Source of the DNA: a virus
Direction: 5' to 3' (one strand)
Length of the DNA: 64,000 nt
IMG/VR virus record: IMGVR_UViG_3300009481_000010
Coordinates: 1 to 64,000 of that record
Under the pieces are notes generated by a model, which was given only the letters and a program-made list of their open reading frames with translations, did not search any database and was not told the DNA's origin. Position 1 is the stretch's first letter; each line of letters opens with the position of its first letter. Of the stretch, positions 27,195 to 36,604 are shown piece by piece. The position numbers and the translations under genes were made by a program.

Positions 27195-27668
27195 ATGAGA
27201 TTTTTTGTATTGCTACTTTTGATTAGTTTCCTACCATTATGTAGCGTAGAGGTCTACGCACAGGAGGGTGAGGAAGTGGTCGCAGTAACTGCAAAGCAAA
27301 AGTATAAGTATACTATATACCACATGGGAGCCAAGTGGTGTGCTCCATGCATGAGAATGAAGTATAATGTTTGGCCAAATGATGGAGAAACTGAGGACGG
27401 TAGGAAAATTGATCCTAATGACGACATGAAGGATTTTCTAGATAAGAATCGCATTAGATTATTCCTTCTGGACGACACCGTTGATAAGCATAGACCGTAC
27501 TTTAAGAAGTACAGTAAGTTTATGCGTAAGACTAACGATTCTTTAATTAACTACCCTACCATACTCATTTTTTCTAACGATGATCGAGAGAACCCAGTCT
27601 TACAAAGAATTGGGGCTTTAGATAAATCAACTATGATGGGGCTAATCAAAACAGTTCTTAAGATCTAG
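27195..27668 (+). CDS. Exported thioredoxin-like protein
   Basis: 157 residues, SD AGGAGAG. Signal peptide MRFFVLLLLISFLPLCSVEVYA with cleavage expected after VYA. Mature part begins a thioredoxin fold: KYTIYHMGAKWCAPCMRMKY with active-site WCAPC (~51-55), cis-Pro strand NYPTILIF (~124-131). Acts in the periplasm or at the surface, so it is not the cytosolic reductant of the ribonucleotide reductase encoded next. Possible role in disulfide handling of envelope or virion proteins. Confidence 0.85.
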   Translation: MRFFVLLLLISFLPLCSVEVYAQEGEEVVAVTAKQKYKYTIYHMGAKWCAPCMRMKYNVWPNDGETEDGRKIDPNDDMKDFLDKNRIRLFLLDDTVDKHRPYFKKYSKFMRKTNDSLINYPTILIFSNDDRENPVLQRIGALDKSTMMGLIKTVLKI

Positions 27669-27717
27669 GACGAACTTTTTTTTCATTCGTTCCTTTCTTT
27701 CGTCCTAGATCTTTTTG
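27660..27717 (+). terminator. Terminator with 15-bp inverted repeat
   Basis: AAGATCTAGGACGAA (27660-27674, containing the TAG stop of the preceding gene) is perfectly repeated in inverse at 27699-27713 and followed by a short T-tract. Loop 24 nt. Separates the thioredoxin gene from nrdA. Confidence 0.8.
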
Positions 27718-27733
27718 TTACAATAGGGAAATT

Positions 27734-29959
27734 ATGCAAGTTACTAAGCGAAACGGCACGCTAGAGCCGTATTCTGTGGAGAAAATCCATAAAGTAGTTG
27801 AGTGGGCAACTGATGGTCTAGCAGGTATTTCTTCATCAGATATCGAAATGAATGCGGGCCTATCTATTTATGATAAAATTGAGTCTATGCAAATTCATGA
27901 GATTCTGATAAGATCCGCTAATGATCTTATTTCGGAAGCGGCCCCTAATTATCAGTATGCAGCAGCAAGACTCCTAAACATGTCGATTCGAAAAGAAGTC
28001 TGGAAAGGGATGACCCCGCCAGACTTTTTGCAGTTTATACAGGTAAATGTAGACAACGGCCTGTATGATAGGGAGATTCTAAAGAAGTGGACGCCTGAGC
28101 AAATAAGAATGTTCGGTGACTTCATTTCTCATGACAGAGACGATCAGTACACATATGCTGGTCTACAGCAGATGGTAGATAAGTACCTGGTTAAGAATAG
28201 GTCGAACGGCGAATTGTATGAAACGCCGCAGTCTGCCTATATGCTTATTGCTATGTGTTTATTTGACGAACCAAAAGAAGTAAAGGCCGCTTATGATGCC
28301 TATTCTACGTTCAAGGTGAACCTTCCAACCCCTATTATGGCGGGAGTGAGGACTACCATCAAGCAGTTCGCTTCCTGTGTATTAGTAGACGTAGATGATG
28401 AACTTGACAGTATCTTTTCCAACGTACACGCCGTTGGTAAGTACACTGCCCGTAGAGCAGGTATTGGTGTGAACATTGGTAGGATTCGCCCTATTAACTC
28501 ACCCATTAGGGGTGGAGAAGTAATTCATACTGGGCTTATTCCTTATTTGAAGAACTTTGAATCCGCCGTAAAATCCACGTCTCAGAATGGTTTACGTGGT
28601 GGCTCCGCTAACGTGAACATTCCGTTTTGGCATTACGAGATTGAGGATGTACTAGTCCTTAAGGATAATGCTGGCACTGATGATAATCGTGTTAGAAAAC
28701 TGGATTACACAGTTCAGTTCTGTAAGCTATTCTATGATAGGTTGATTGCTAATGAGGATATCACACTATTTTCTCCACATGAATGTAAGGGGTTGTACGA
28801 CGCTTTTGGGGACAATGAAGAGTTTGAAAGACTCTACCTTAAGTATGAAAACGCATACTCTATTAAGTTCAAGAAGAAAGTTCCTGCAAGAAAGGTTGTA
28901 GAGATCTTTGCTAGAGAACGCCTACAAACGGGCCGCATCTACTCGATGAACATAGATCATGTGAATACTAACGGGCCTTGGGATATCCCGGTTAAGATGA
29001 CCAACTTATGTGTTGAGATTACTCAGCCCACTAAGCCTATCTACAATATTGAAGATCCAGACGGTGAAATTGGTATTTGTGTACTATCCGCCCTAAACCT
29101 ACTTGAACTAGATACCGATCAGGATATTCAGAAGGCTTGTGCGATTGTAGTTAAATCACTAGACAGTGTTATAGACTACCAAGATTATCCAGTTAAGGCC
29201 GGTGAGAATTTTACAAAAAAAAGAAGATCTCTAGGTGTTGGCATAACCAATCTAGCAGGATACCTCGCGAAGCACAAGGTCAGCTATATTTCACAAGAGG
29301 CACTGGAAATGGTCCACGAAATGATGGAAAAAATTCAGTGGCACTTACTTAACGAAAGTTGTAGATTAGCAGAAAAACTAGGTCCATGTGAGGGTTTTGA
29401 AGATACCAAATATGCAAAAGGTTTACTTCCGATTGATTGGTACGAAAAAAACGTTGACACAATCGTGGCTCCGTCGTATACAATGGACTGGGAAGGTCTG
29501 CGAGCCAGAATCGCGGAATTTGGTCTGAGGCATTCTACGCTGTCAGCACAGATGCCGTGTGAGTCGTCCAGTTTAATTCAAAATAGCACCAATGGAATCG
29601 AACTCATTCGTGCTTTGCTGTCATTTAAGAAGGCGAAGAACGGCGTCCTGAAACAACTTGTACCGAACTTCTATAACCGTCGCTCGTATTATGACCTGGC
29701 ATGGGATATGGAGAGCAATAAGCCTATTATCCATATGTCCGCAGTTATCCAGAAGTTCATGGATATGGGTATGAGTACGAACTTGTACTACAACTATAAT
29801 CACTATGAGGGCGGTCATATCCCCCTAAGTGCAATTGTTAAGGATCAGGTATACGGATACAAGTATGGCCTGAAGAACTTTTATTACTGTAATACTCCTG
29901 ATTCCGATGGGGATACGGAAAAAGATCTAAATTGTGAGAGTGGTGCATGTGCTATTTAA
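27734..29959 (+). CDS. nrdA: Ribonucleoside-diphosphate reductase large subunit, class Ia
   Basis: 741 residues, slightly shorter than E. coli NrdA (761). N-terminal ATP-cone-like segment (VTKRNGTLEPYSVEKIHKVV). Active-site residues: C215 (FASCVLVD), N424-C426-E428 (NLCVE, radical site), C449 (GICVLSALN), C-terminal thiol pair region ending SGACAI. PxxxSxQ-like SAQMPCESSS near residue 603. Reduces NDPs to dNDPs together with NrdB (31414). TACAAT upstream may be a weak promoter. No intein present. Confidence 0.96.
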   Translation: MQVTKRNGTLEPYSVEKIHKVVEWATDGLAGISSSDIEMNAGLSIYDKIESMQIHEILIRSANDLISEAAPNYQYAAARLLNMSIRKEVWKGMTPPDFLQFIQVNVDNGLYDREILKKWTPEQIRMFGDFISHDRDDQYTYAGLQQMVDKYLVKNRSNGELYETPQSAYMLIAMCLFDEPKEVKAAYDAYSTFKVNLPTPIMAGVRTTIKQFASCVLVDVDDELDSIFSNVHAVGKYTARRAGIGVNIGRIRPINSPIRGGEVIHTGLIPYLKNFESAVKSTSQNGLRGGSANVNIPFWHYEIEDVLVLKDNAGTDDNRVRKLDYTVQFCKLFYDRLIANEDITLFSPHECKGLYDAFGDNEEFERLYLKYENAYSIKFKKKVPARKVVEIFARERLQTGRIYSMNIDHVNTNGPWDIPVKMTNLCVEITQPTKPIYNIEDPDGEIGICVLSALNLLELDTDQDIQKACAIVVKSLDSVIDYQDYPVKAGENFTKKRRSLGVGITNLAGYLAKHKVSYISQEALEMVHEMMEKIQWHLLNESCRLAEKLGPCEGFEDTKYAKGLLPIDWYEKNVDTIVAPSYTMDWEGLRARIAEFGLRHSTLSAQMPCESSSLIQNSTNGIELIRALLSFKKAKNGVLKQLVPNFYNRRSYYDLAWDMESNKPIIHMSAVIQKFMDMGMSTNLYYNYNHYEGGHIPLSAIVKDQVYGYKYGLKNFYYCNTPDSDGDTEKDLNCESGACAI

Positions 29960-30012
29960 GTCAGGTTTTTGATTACTATTGAAGCAAGAATTAAGTTTAT
30001 AGGAAATGGGGT

Positions 30013-30429
30013 GTGAAGGTGGAGTTTGTAGTATCTAATGATATATTAAATTTAATAGAAGATGGGATTGATCGTAACATATTAGTGTACGATTGTGATG
30101 CCCTAGCAGGTAGGTTAACCAAAAGATTATGTTTCCTTATGACCAAAGTAGCTCATAGGAATGAATTGACACCAAAAAGGTTCTATGTTGATGAAACTGC
30201 ATACGACGATTTAATCCAAGAATGTGTTCACAATCCCCTTGATTACAAGGAATATAAACACGAAAGATTAAAATTGTTTCTAGGTATTCCTATAACGGAG
30301 GTCTTTCACAAGACCATGAAAGAGTACCTTAAATGGTATGAGGATGTTTGTAAAGGTGTTTTAGTCTGTAACGATATTGAACTTATGATTTTGGAATGTG
30401 AAGAAGGTACCTTACTAGGAAGTTACTAA
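30013..30429 (+). CDS. Hypothetical protein
   Basis: 138 residues, GTG start at 30013 after AGGAAATGGG. Mostly helical, AT-rich codons compared with neighbours. No family recognised. Overlaps the next start (TAATG). Confidence 0.6.
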   Translation: MKVEFVVSNDILNLIEDGIDRNILVYDCDALAGRLTKRLCFLMTKVAHRNELTPKRFYVDETAYDDLIQECVHNPLDYKEYKHERLKLFLGIPITEVFHKTMKEYLKWYEDVCKGVLVCNDIELMILECEEGTLLGSY

Positions 30430-30614
30430 TGGGAATCAACATTGTACGTGATGTTTTGGATTTGTGTGAGGAAAGTGAAAAGAATCCATACGAACCGCCA
30501 AAATATAAAGAACCTATCCTTGATAGAGGTTGTTTGATTGCGGGCCTTTTGGTGTTGAGCACTTTTCTAATTGGATTTTGTGTTGGTGGAGTATTTGTAG
30601 GACTAATGCGATGA
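30429..30614 (+). CDS. Small single-span membrane protein
   Basis: 61 residues. Polar N-terminal half, then membrane helix CLIAGLLVLSTFLIGFCVGGVFVG. ATGA overlap with the methyltransferase. Function unknown. Confidence 0.6.
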   Translation: MGINIVRDVLDLCEESEKNPYEPPKYKEPILDRGCLIAGLLVLSTFLIGFCVGGVFVGLMR

Positions 30615-31414
30615 GTTTAAGCGTATTAAGTACGTTTGATGGAATATCATGTGGGCAGGTAGCTCTTGAGCGAGCGGGAATTGATACAGAAGTGTATTAT
30701 TCATCTGAGATTGATAAGTACGCGATACAGATCGCTCAAAAAAACTACCCAGAAACCCTTCAGATAGGGGACATTACTACTATCAAGGGAGATTTCCTTT
30801 CTAGATATGACCTAGTTATGGGCGGTAGTCCATGTCAGGGATTCTCATTCGCTGGTAGACAACTGAACTTTGATGATCCCCGTAGTAAACTATTCTTTGA
30901 ATTCAAGAGACTGTTGGACGAGTGTGAGCCAAAATACTTCCTGTTAGAGAACGTTAACATGAAGCAGGAGTCACAGGACGTGATCTCTAAGGCACTTGGC
31001 GTACAGCCCGTAAAGATGAACAGCAGCCTGGTCTCAGCACAACTCCGTAATAGATTGTACTGGACTAACATTCCATTCACTCCCCCTGAAGATAAGGGTG
31101 TTCTACTAAAGGATATTATCCAGGGCGGTGTGGTAGATAGAGACAAGTCCTACTGCATAGACGCAAACTATGCTAAGGGCGGTAACCTGAAACAATACTT
31201 TGAGAAGAGTAGACGGCAGTTGGTCTTCCTGGAGAAGATTGATAGAGACAAAGAGGATCTGGAGTATCGTATGTTGACGCCGTTGGAATGCGAAAGACTT
31301 CAGACTCTCCCTGATAACTACACTGAAGGTGTGAGTAACACACAACGCTATAAAATGATTGGAAATGGGTGGACCGTTGATATGATCGCCCACATTCTGA
31401 GAGGTATCAAGTAA
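30611..31414 (+). CDS. DNA cytosine-C5 methyltransferase
   Basis: 267 residues from ATG 30611. Motif I LSTFDGISCGQVALERAG, motif IV GGSPCQGFSFAGR with catalytic C75, motif VI LLENVNM, motif VIII QLRNRLYWTN, motif IX/X LTPLECERLQTLPDNYTE and YKMIGNGWTVDMIAHI. The target-recognition part is short, as in Dnmt3-like and several phage enzymes. It methylates cytosine in DNA, probably to protect phage DNA from restriction; no cognate nuclease gene is adjacent. Confidence 0.95.
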   Translation: MSLSVLSTFDGISCGQVALERAGIDTEVYYSSEIDKYAIQIAQKNYPETLQIGDITTIKGDFLSRYDLVMGGSPCQGFSFAGRQLNFDDPRSKLFFEFKRLLDECEPKYFLLENVNMKQESQDVISKALGVQPVKMNSSLVSAQLRNRLYWTNIPFTPPEDKGVLLKDIIQGGVVDRDKSYCIDANYAKGGNLKQYFEKSRRQLVFLEKIDRDKEDLEYRMLTPLECERLQTLPDNYTEGVSNTQRYKMIGNGWTVDMIAHILRGIK

Positions 31415-32487
31415 TGGACACACTACTAAACAGAGAGTTTGTAGATCAAAAGAAACAGCCTATCTTCCTGGGAGAAGGTCTAGGTATTCAGATGTACCAC
31501 GATCCTAAGTATCCTGTGTTTGCGGACCTGTTCCGTAAGCAGTGGGAGTTTGTATGGTTTCCTGAAGAGATCGAGTTGAAGAAGGACCGTAATGACTTCA
31601 AAGATGATGCGATCATGACCCCTAATGAGAAATTCATCTTTACCAGTAATCTGAAATATCAGACTATGATGGATTCTGTGATTTGTAGGGGCGTTCCGGT
31701 ACTACAGAAGTTTGTTAGTAACAACGAAGTAGAAGCCTGCTTGAATACATGGGCGGCGTTTGAGCAGATTCACTCATATGCCTATACGTACATTATTCAG
31801 AATGTGTACAATGACCCCAGTGATGTATTCCATAACATTCTAACTGACAATGAGATCATGCGGCGTGCTGACGTGGCCGTAAAAGAATACGATGTATTGA
31901 ATAAGATTGCTCAGGGGCGTTCTAAGAAGGATGTTAAGAAGCAAATCTATATGACTATTGTAAGTATCAACATACTTGAGGCTATTAGATTTTATGTAAG
32001 CTTCGTATGTGCCTTCGCTTTTGCAGAGAATAAGAAGATGGTGGGCAACGCCGATATTGTTAAGCAGATTAAGCGAGACGAAGCCCTTCACCTATACAAC
32101 ACACAAGAGATCCTTAAGATTCTTCACGGAGTGAAGGAAGAAGGATTTATTGAAACGGCAAATGAATGCCAGGACATGGCAGTTAAGATGTTTGAGACGG
32201 CGGCACACGAAGAAAAAGAGTGGGCCTCGTATCTATTCAAAGACGGTAGTATAATTGGTTTGTCTGAGACTGCACTACACCACTATATTGATTGGTTGTG
32301 TATGAGTCGCCGTAAGGCTATTGGTCTACCATACGATAGTGTAGGTAAAAATCCATTAGGTTGGACTGATGCCTGGATGAACAGTGGAGCCGTTCAAGTG
32401 GCCCCACAAGAACATGAGATTACTAGTTACAAGAAGGGAGCTAGTAAGAACGATTTATACGATATGGATCTTGGAGGATTACTATAA
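31414..32487 (+). CDS. nrdB: Ribonucleoside-diphosphate reductase small subunit, class Ia
   Basis: 357 residues, TAATG overlap. Di-iron ligands recognisable: first Glu/Asp near TSNLKYQTMMD, EQIHSYAYTYI (E117, H120, candidate radical Tyr nearby), ILEAIRFYVSF (Glu), and KRDEALHLYN (E, H). C-terminal tail ends in DMDLGGLL, the peptide that docks into NrdA. The methyltransferase and a membrane peptide lie between nrdA and nrdB. Confidence 0.95.
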   Translation: MDTLLNREFVDQKKQPIFLGEGLGIQMYHDPKYPVFADLFRKQWEFVWFPEEIELKKDRNDFKDDAIMTPNEKFIFTSNLKYQTMMDSVICRGVPVLQKFVSNNEVEACLNTWAAFEQIHSYAYTYIIQNVYNDPSDVFHNILTDNEIMRRADVAVKEYDVLNKIAQGRSKKDVKKQIYMTIVSINILEAIRFYVSFVCAFAFAENKKMVGNADIVKQIKRDEALHLYNTQEILKILHGVKEEGFIETANECQDMAVKMFETAAHEEKEWASYLFKDGSIIGLSETALHHYIDWLCMSRRKAIGLPYDSVGKNPLGWTDAWMNSGAVQVAPQEHEITSYKKGASKNDLYDMDLGGLL

Positions 32488-32705
32488 TGCCAATAGAGTA
32501 TGTAAGAGATACAGGTCAAACTGTTGATCTTGATAATCCACCCGATTATTCATGGAGACTTAAGGGTGGTGGCTGCTTAGGATCAATTCACTGTGAAGAG
32601 TGTGGATGCTGGATGTCTGCATCTGGATCACACTGTTTTTGTATGGGAATCTATACCTGCCCAAGGTGTGGATTCAAAAAAGAGAGGTTTAACTATGACT
32701 CTTAA
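32487..32705 (+). CDS. Zinc-ribbon protein
   Basis: 72 residues, TAATG overlap with nrdB. Cys pairs CEECGCWM, CFCMG and CPRCGFKK form a zinc ribbon in the C-terminal half. Its last codons overlap the next gene. Unknown role. Confidence 0.65.
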   Translation: MPIEYVRDTGQTVDLDNPPDYSWRLKGGGCLGSIHCEECGCWMSASGSHCFCMGIYTCPRCGFKKERFNYDS

Positions 32706-33168
32706 ACAAGAAGAAGAAGCAACCAATTTTCATACGTTCAGACATATTGAACGTGTTCGTAATCTTATCAATAGGTGTGTTAATGTACTTATTAGAAGAG
32801 GTGAAACCCATGACCAAAGTAAACTAGAAGAACCAGAGGTCAGTCTATTTACGGAGTATACCCCTAAGCTAGCCGCATGTACTTATGGCAGTGAGGAATA
32901 CAATGGATTTAGAGAGGCCCTGGCTCCAGCATTAGATCATCATTACGCTAAGAACAGGCATCATCCTGAACACCATAAGAATGGTATCGATGATATGAAC
33001 CTTATTGACCTAATGGAAATGTTATGCGACTGGAAAGCCGCATCGGAAAGGCACAACGATGGTAACATTCGCAAATCCATTGAGGTTAATGCAGATAGGT
33101 TCAACATGTCACCACAGTTAGTAAGGGTGTTCGAGAACACCGTAGATATTCTTAGTGGAGACGACTAG
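32695..33168 (+). CDS. DUF5662-like phage protein
   Basis: 157 residues from ATG 32695. Pattern THDQSKLEEPEVSLFTEY ... YGSEEY ... HHYAKNRHHPEHH matches a conserved phage family (resembling DUF5662) with many His/Asp/Glu that could form a metal site, HD-domain-like. Enzymatic function not established. Overlaps the zinc-ribbon gene in another frame. Confidence 0.7.
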   Translation: MTLKQEEEATNFHTFRHIERVRNLINRCVNVLIRRGETHDQSKLEEPEVSLFTEYTPKLAACTYGSEEYNGFREALAPALDHHYAKNRHHPEHHKNGIDDMNLIDLMEMLCDWKAASERHNDGNIRKSIEVNADRFNMSPQLVRVFENTVDILSGDD

Positions 33169-33314
33169 TGAATTACGATAAAACACACGATATTCGTGCA
33201 AAACAGGCTCAATTAGCCAAATTACAGGAAAAATGGGCGAAATTAAACTCGAAAACCTCCCAGAATGTGTATAGAAACACTGATGGGGATCAAAAACGAA
33301 AGGAAGAAAAATGA
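33168..33314 (+). CDS. Small basic hypothetical protein
   Basis: 48 residues, GTG start sharing TAGTG with the previous stop, ending in ATGA overlap with the MazG-like gene. Lys/Gln-rich helix (DIRAKQAQLAKLQEKWAKLN). Unknown role. Confidence 0.5.
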   Translation: MNYDKTHDIRAKQAQLAKLQEKWAKLNSKTSQNVYRNTDGDQKRKEEK

Positions 33315-33667
33315 GCAAACCAGTAGATCAGATTTTGGAAGAGACAGTTACAAGGACATATAACCTGAAAGAAAACTGGGGGGCGTTCGATTCGCTTCAT
33401 GCTACATTAGGAATCTGCGGAGAAGCAGGTGAGATAGCTGATGCCATTAAAAGGTGGCAGTGTTATGATAGAGAACTGGATATGGATAACGTCAAGGAAG
33501 AAATTGGCGATATGCTGTACTATCTCAAGGCGTTATGCCTATGTACAGGGACTGATCTGCAAGAATGTGCAGAACTTAACCAAATCAAGTTACAAAAACG
33601 ATACCCAGATGGATTCACCACCGCTGCCTCAATAGAGAGGGCGGATAAAAATGGGGGTTCAGAATAA
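33311..33667 (+). CDS. MazG-like nucleotide pyrophosphohydrolase
   Basis: 118 residues. The all-alpha NTP-PPase signature GEAGEIADAIK (ExxE) near residue 38 and NVKEEIGDMLYYL (EExxD) near residue 60. Hydrolyses (d)NTPs or (p)ppGpp-related nucleotides to monophosphates; phage homologues may counter host alarmone signals or sanitise pools. Sits with the reductase genes. Confidence 0.88.
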   Translation: MSKPVDQILEETVTRTYNLKENWGAFDSLHATLGICGEAGEIADAIKRWQCYDRELDMDNVKEEIGDMLYYLKALCLCTGTDLQECAELNQIKLQKRYPDGFTTAASIERADKNGGSE

Positions 33668-33684
33668 CCGTAAAGGTCAACAAA

Positions 33685-34359
33685 GTGACAAAAAGAAGGT
33701 CATCAAGAAAAAAAGATGAGGGCTTCAAGTTTAGAAGCGTAGAGGCAAAAACTAATAATCAGAAGGACTACATTATCTCCATTTCGGAGAATGATGTAGT
33801 ATTTTGTACGGGGCCGAGTGGTTCAGGTAAATCCTATATTGCCGCTGGCATAGCCTCTGAACATTTATTCTACAACAAAATCAATAGAGTAGTTATTGCT
33901 AGGCCGCTAGTAGCGACAGGTAAAGAGATTGGTCACCTTCCAGGAGAAATCATGGATAAGATCGCCCCTTACTTGATGCCTATGCAAGAACATTTCAGGC
34001 ACTTCCTTGGTAAATATTACGGCGAATACGTAAACGACGTTCCTCCGAGAATTGAGTATCGCCCTGTAGAAATGATGCGTGGCTCCACCTTTGATAACAC
34101 TTATATGATCTTGGATGAAGCTCAGAACTGTACGTTCGAGCAGATTAAAATGTTCGTAACCCGTATCGGTAAGGGGTCTAAGGTTCTGGTAAACGGAGAC
34201 GTAAAACAGACTGACCTATCAGCCAGAAGCGGGCTTAACCGTTTTATTGAACTTGTAGATGGAATTGAGGGTGTTGGTGTTACACGTATGAGTAACAGAG
34301 ACATTCAACGTCACGATATTATCGGGCGTATCCTACGGGCCGTGGAGAGTGAGGAATGA
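33685..34359 (+). CDS. phoH: PhoH-family ATPase
   Basis: 224 residues, GTG start at 33685. Walker A CTGPSGSGKSYIAAG (~46-60), YRPVEMMRGSTFDNTYMILD with Walker B and DEAQN (~140-150), GDVKQTDL (~173). A P-loop ATPase common in large phages, related to the helicase-like core of PhoH2; RNA-related role suspected. Confidence 0.95.
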   Translation: MTKRRSSRKKDEGFKFRSVEAKTNNQKDYIISISENDVVFCTGPSGSGKSYIAAGIASEHLFYNKINRVVIARPLVATGKEIGHLPGEIMDKIAPYLMPMQEHFRHFLGKYYGEYVNDVPPRIEYRPVEMMRGSTFDNTYMILDEAQNCTFEQIKMFVTRIGKGSKVLVNGDVKQTDLSARSGLNRFIELVDGIEGVGVTRMSNRDIQRHDIIGRILRAVESEE

Positions 34360-34419
34360 TTGTTTGTATGATTTTGTAGAAAATACCAGTTTATTGAGCA
34401 TTCATATACAGATCCAGTG

Positions 34420-34425
34420 TATAAT
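34420..34425 (+). promoter_or_regulatory. Extended -10 promoter of LAGLIDADG gene
   Basis: CCAGTGTATAATACTACTGG around TATAAT 34420-34425, then GGAGGTG as SD. Nearly the same 5' module as at 3592. Confidence 0.75.
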
Positions 34426-34443
34426 ACTACTGGAGGTGTAATA

Positions 34444-35187
34444 ATGAAAGAAATAAACCAAGAACTGGTCAAGCAAGAATTATCCGATGGTGTCAGTATT
34501 ACAGACATCGCCCAAAAATTGGGAGTATCTAGAAATACTCTCTACAGTAGAATGAGAAAATGGGGGGTTAAAAAACCACCAATACTAAATGAGAACTTTT
34601 TTGAATCTATTGATTCAGAAGAATCTGGATACTGGCTTGGATTTATTATGGCTGACGGTAGTGTTGGTTCATATTATGGTGATTCTTTTAGATTAGATAT
34701 AAATCTGAAGCAATCAGACTATAAACATTTAGAGAAATTTCATAAATGTGTCAATTCGATGCTAGAGGTTCGTCAATTAGACAAAAATTCATCTTGCCAT
34801 AGCTCTCATGTGTCTAACAAGCTTTGTCAAGATTTGATGAGCTTGGGCTGTGTGCCAAGGAAAAGTTTGATACTGAAATATCCACAAATTCCCTCAGAGA
34901 TTGATAAACATTTCATTAGAGGATATTTTGATGGGGATGGATGTATCACATTTGATGTGAAAAAATCCAATATTAGACTGGCTATTATTGGAACTAAAGA
35001 AATGTTAACTTCTATTCAGAAAAGACTTGGTATTAATGTTAAGTTATATCAAAGGTCATCTAGGAATACATACCACTTACCTATAAGTGGTAATGTTCAA
35101 GTTAGAAGAATCCTTGATTTTTTATACAAAGATTCTACTATCTATCTGGACAGAAAATACAATAAATATAAGGAGTATTGTAATTGA
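34444..35187 (+). CDS. Free-standing LAGLIDADG homing endonuclease
   Basis: 247 residues, SD GGAGGT before ATG 34444. N-terminal HTH (VSITDIAQKLGVSRNTLYSR, ~17-36), then two LAGLIDADG helices: GYWLGFIMADGSV (~60) and FIRGYFDGDGCI (~158), each with the catalytic Asp. Codons are more AT-rich than neighbours and it has its own promoter, both signs of a mobile gene. Inserted between phoH and a zinc-ribbon gene; target site unknown. Confidence 0.93.
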   Translation: MKEINQELVKQELSDGVSITDIAQKLGVSRNTLYSRMRKWGVKKPPILNENFFESIDSEESGYWLGFIMADGSVGSYYGDSFRLDINLKQSDYKHLEKFHKCVNSMLEVRQLDKNSSCHSSHVSNKLCQDLMSLGCVPRKSLILKYPQIPSEIDKHFIRGYFDGDGCITFDVKKSNIRLAIIGTKEMLTSIQKRLGINVKLYQRSSRNTYHLPISGNVQVRRILDFLYKDSTIYLDRKYNKYKEYCN

Positions 35188-35534
35188 TTCTCTATGAGTA
35201 TGAGTGTTCCGAGTGTGAACACAATTTCGAAATACAGCAGTCCATCAAGGCTAATGTAAAGAGAAAGTGTCCGCAGTGCGGAAAGAATAGTTTAGAAAGA
35301 ATAGTTTTTGGTGGGTTAACCTCTTTTGTAAAGGGGGATGCTACCACTATTGGTCAACTGGCTGAACGTAACTTTAATAAGAACAAGAGTCGAATTAGAG
35401 AAAAAGAAGCCAGGGAATTGGAACTTAATCCACCACCTAAAAAAGAGTGGTGGGAAGCCGATAAAGGTACCAATAAGAAAATCGCAAAAATGAATGCCGA
35501 CCAGAAACGTAAATACATAATGGAAGGTGATTAA
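35184..35534 (+). CDS. FmdB-type zinc-ribbon protein
   Basis: 116 residues, TTG start overlapping the previous stop. MILYEYECSECEHNFEIQQS ... KRKCPQCGKNSLERIVFGG is the CxxC_CxxC (FmdB) zinc ribbon, followed by a charged helix and linker. Nucleic-acid binding or regulatory role plausible. The original SD may have been displaced by insertion of the upstream endonuclease. Confidence 0.8.
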   Translation: MILYEYECSECEHNFEIQQSIKANVKRKCPQCGKNSLERIVFGGLTSFVKGDATTIGQLAERNFNKNKSRIREKEARELELNPPPKKEWWEADKGTNKKIAKMNADQKRKYIMEGD

Positions 35535-35854
35535 TGCGATTCATAGAAGACGAAGTTCTCTTAGAAGAGAATAATGAAGTCTGGTTTAACAAAGATGGCG
35601 GCGTGATTTCCGGCGAAAACGAGAAATTCTTCGCGAAAATGACGACAAAAAACGGCTCCACGGTATATTACGTAAGGGAGTACGGCGGGACGCTTTTCGA
35701 TCCGAACGGCCCCTACAAGTATAAAAAGTTTCACCCCGAAGAAATTCGTATGGTGAGAGTTAGACCAAACATTTTTAATGATTACATGTTGTTTCTCACT
35801 ACGAAGAAACAGACATTCTTAAGATCCGCCGAAAGGGGTAGAACTAATGGCTAA
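35534..35854 (+). CDS. Hypothetical protein
   Basis: 106 residues, TAATG overlap. Strand-rich (FIEDEVLLEENNEVWFNKDG). The first half is noticeably GC-richer with CGCC/GGCG words compared with flanking genes. No family recognised. Confidence 0.65.
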   Translation: MRFIEDEVLLEENNEVWFNKDGGVISGENEKFFAKMTTKNGSTVYYVREYGGTLFDPNGPYKYKKFHPEEIRMVRVRPNIFNDYMLFLTTKKQTFLRSAERGRTNG

Positions 35855-36170
35855 AACAGGACCACTAAACAAGTACGAGAAATATTACATCGAGGGTCAT
35901 ATTGACACTATGAGTGTTGACGAACTGGCTAAAGAAATGGATCGCTCTAAGTCTTCCATTTCCAAGTATGTGCTTGCTCTAGCTGATGCAGAGCAGGAAT
36001 TACACGAAAAGTCTTTCGATGTAGGGCAACCTATTCCTACGCAGAACAACCCGGTTGTAATGACTGAGGGTGAATCTCAGATAGGTGACTTACTACATGA
36101 AATGCGAGGTAGCGGACCTAAAATCACTGATCGTATGTCCAAGTGTATTGCCCCTAGTAAGAAGCAGTAA
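35847..36170 (+). CDS. HTH-containing hypothetical protein
   Basis: 107 residues. Residues ~20-45 read as a helix-turn-helix (MSVDELAKEMDRSKSSISKY) of the kind used by small phage DNA-binding proteins. Polar C-terminal tail. Might regulate the replication operon; unproven. Confidence 0.65.
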   Translation: MAKTGPLNKYEKYYIEGHIDTMSVDELAKEMDRSKSSISKYVLALADAEQELHEKSFDVGQPIPTQNNPVVMTEGESQIGDLLHEMRGSGPKITDRMSKCIAPSKKQ

Positions 36171-36604
36171 TGAACAAGAAGGAAGCTTGGTTAGAAGCTT
36201 ATCGATCTGATAAGTCACAAGTGTGGATCAAGGTCTATCTTAGTAGTGGAGAGTATTTCTTCTTTACTGGGGTGGATCTTGTGGATAAATGGACAGAGGT
36301 CAAAAACATAGTCGAGACGACTGGGGCAGTTATTTCGGAAATGTCTCTACAGTTCAGATCACACGAAGTGAATATAGAAACTAGTAAGCATGGAATGTAT
36401 CTTGCTAAGGCCGCTAAGGGTCAGTTTGGTGGAGATACAATCGAGTTTATTGTTACTGGTAGAGTGAAACGTGGTGGACTAGTCTCCAAACAATGGTGGC
36501 AGGTTCCTGAGTTAGTAGTTGAAAGATCAATGCTGGACCCACTGGAAAAGTGCTTTGAGGATATGGTGATCAACTATGAAGAGAGAACGTTCGGAGAAGA
36601 GTAA
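36170..36604 (+). CDS. Hypothetical protein
   Basis: 144 residues, TAATG overlap. Alpha/beta composition with Trp-containing strands (VWIKVYLSSGEYFFFTGVD); no recognised family. Overlaps the next gene by 29 nt. Confidence 0.65.
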   Translation: MNKKEAWLEAYRSDKSQVWIKVYLSSGEYFFFTGVDLVDKWTEVKNIVETTGAVISEMSLQFRSHEVNIETSKHGMYLAKAAKGQFGGDTIEFIVTGRVKRGGLVSKQWWQVPELVVERSMLDPLEKCFEDMVINYEERTFGEE

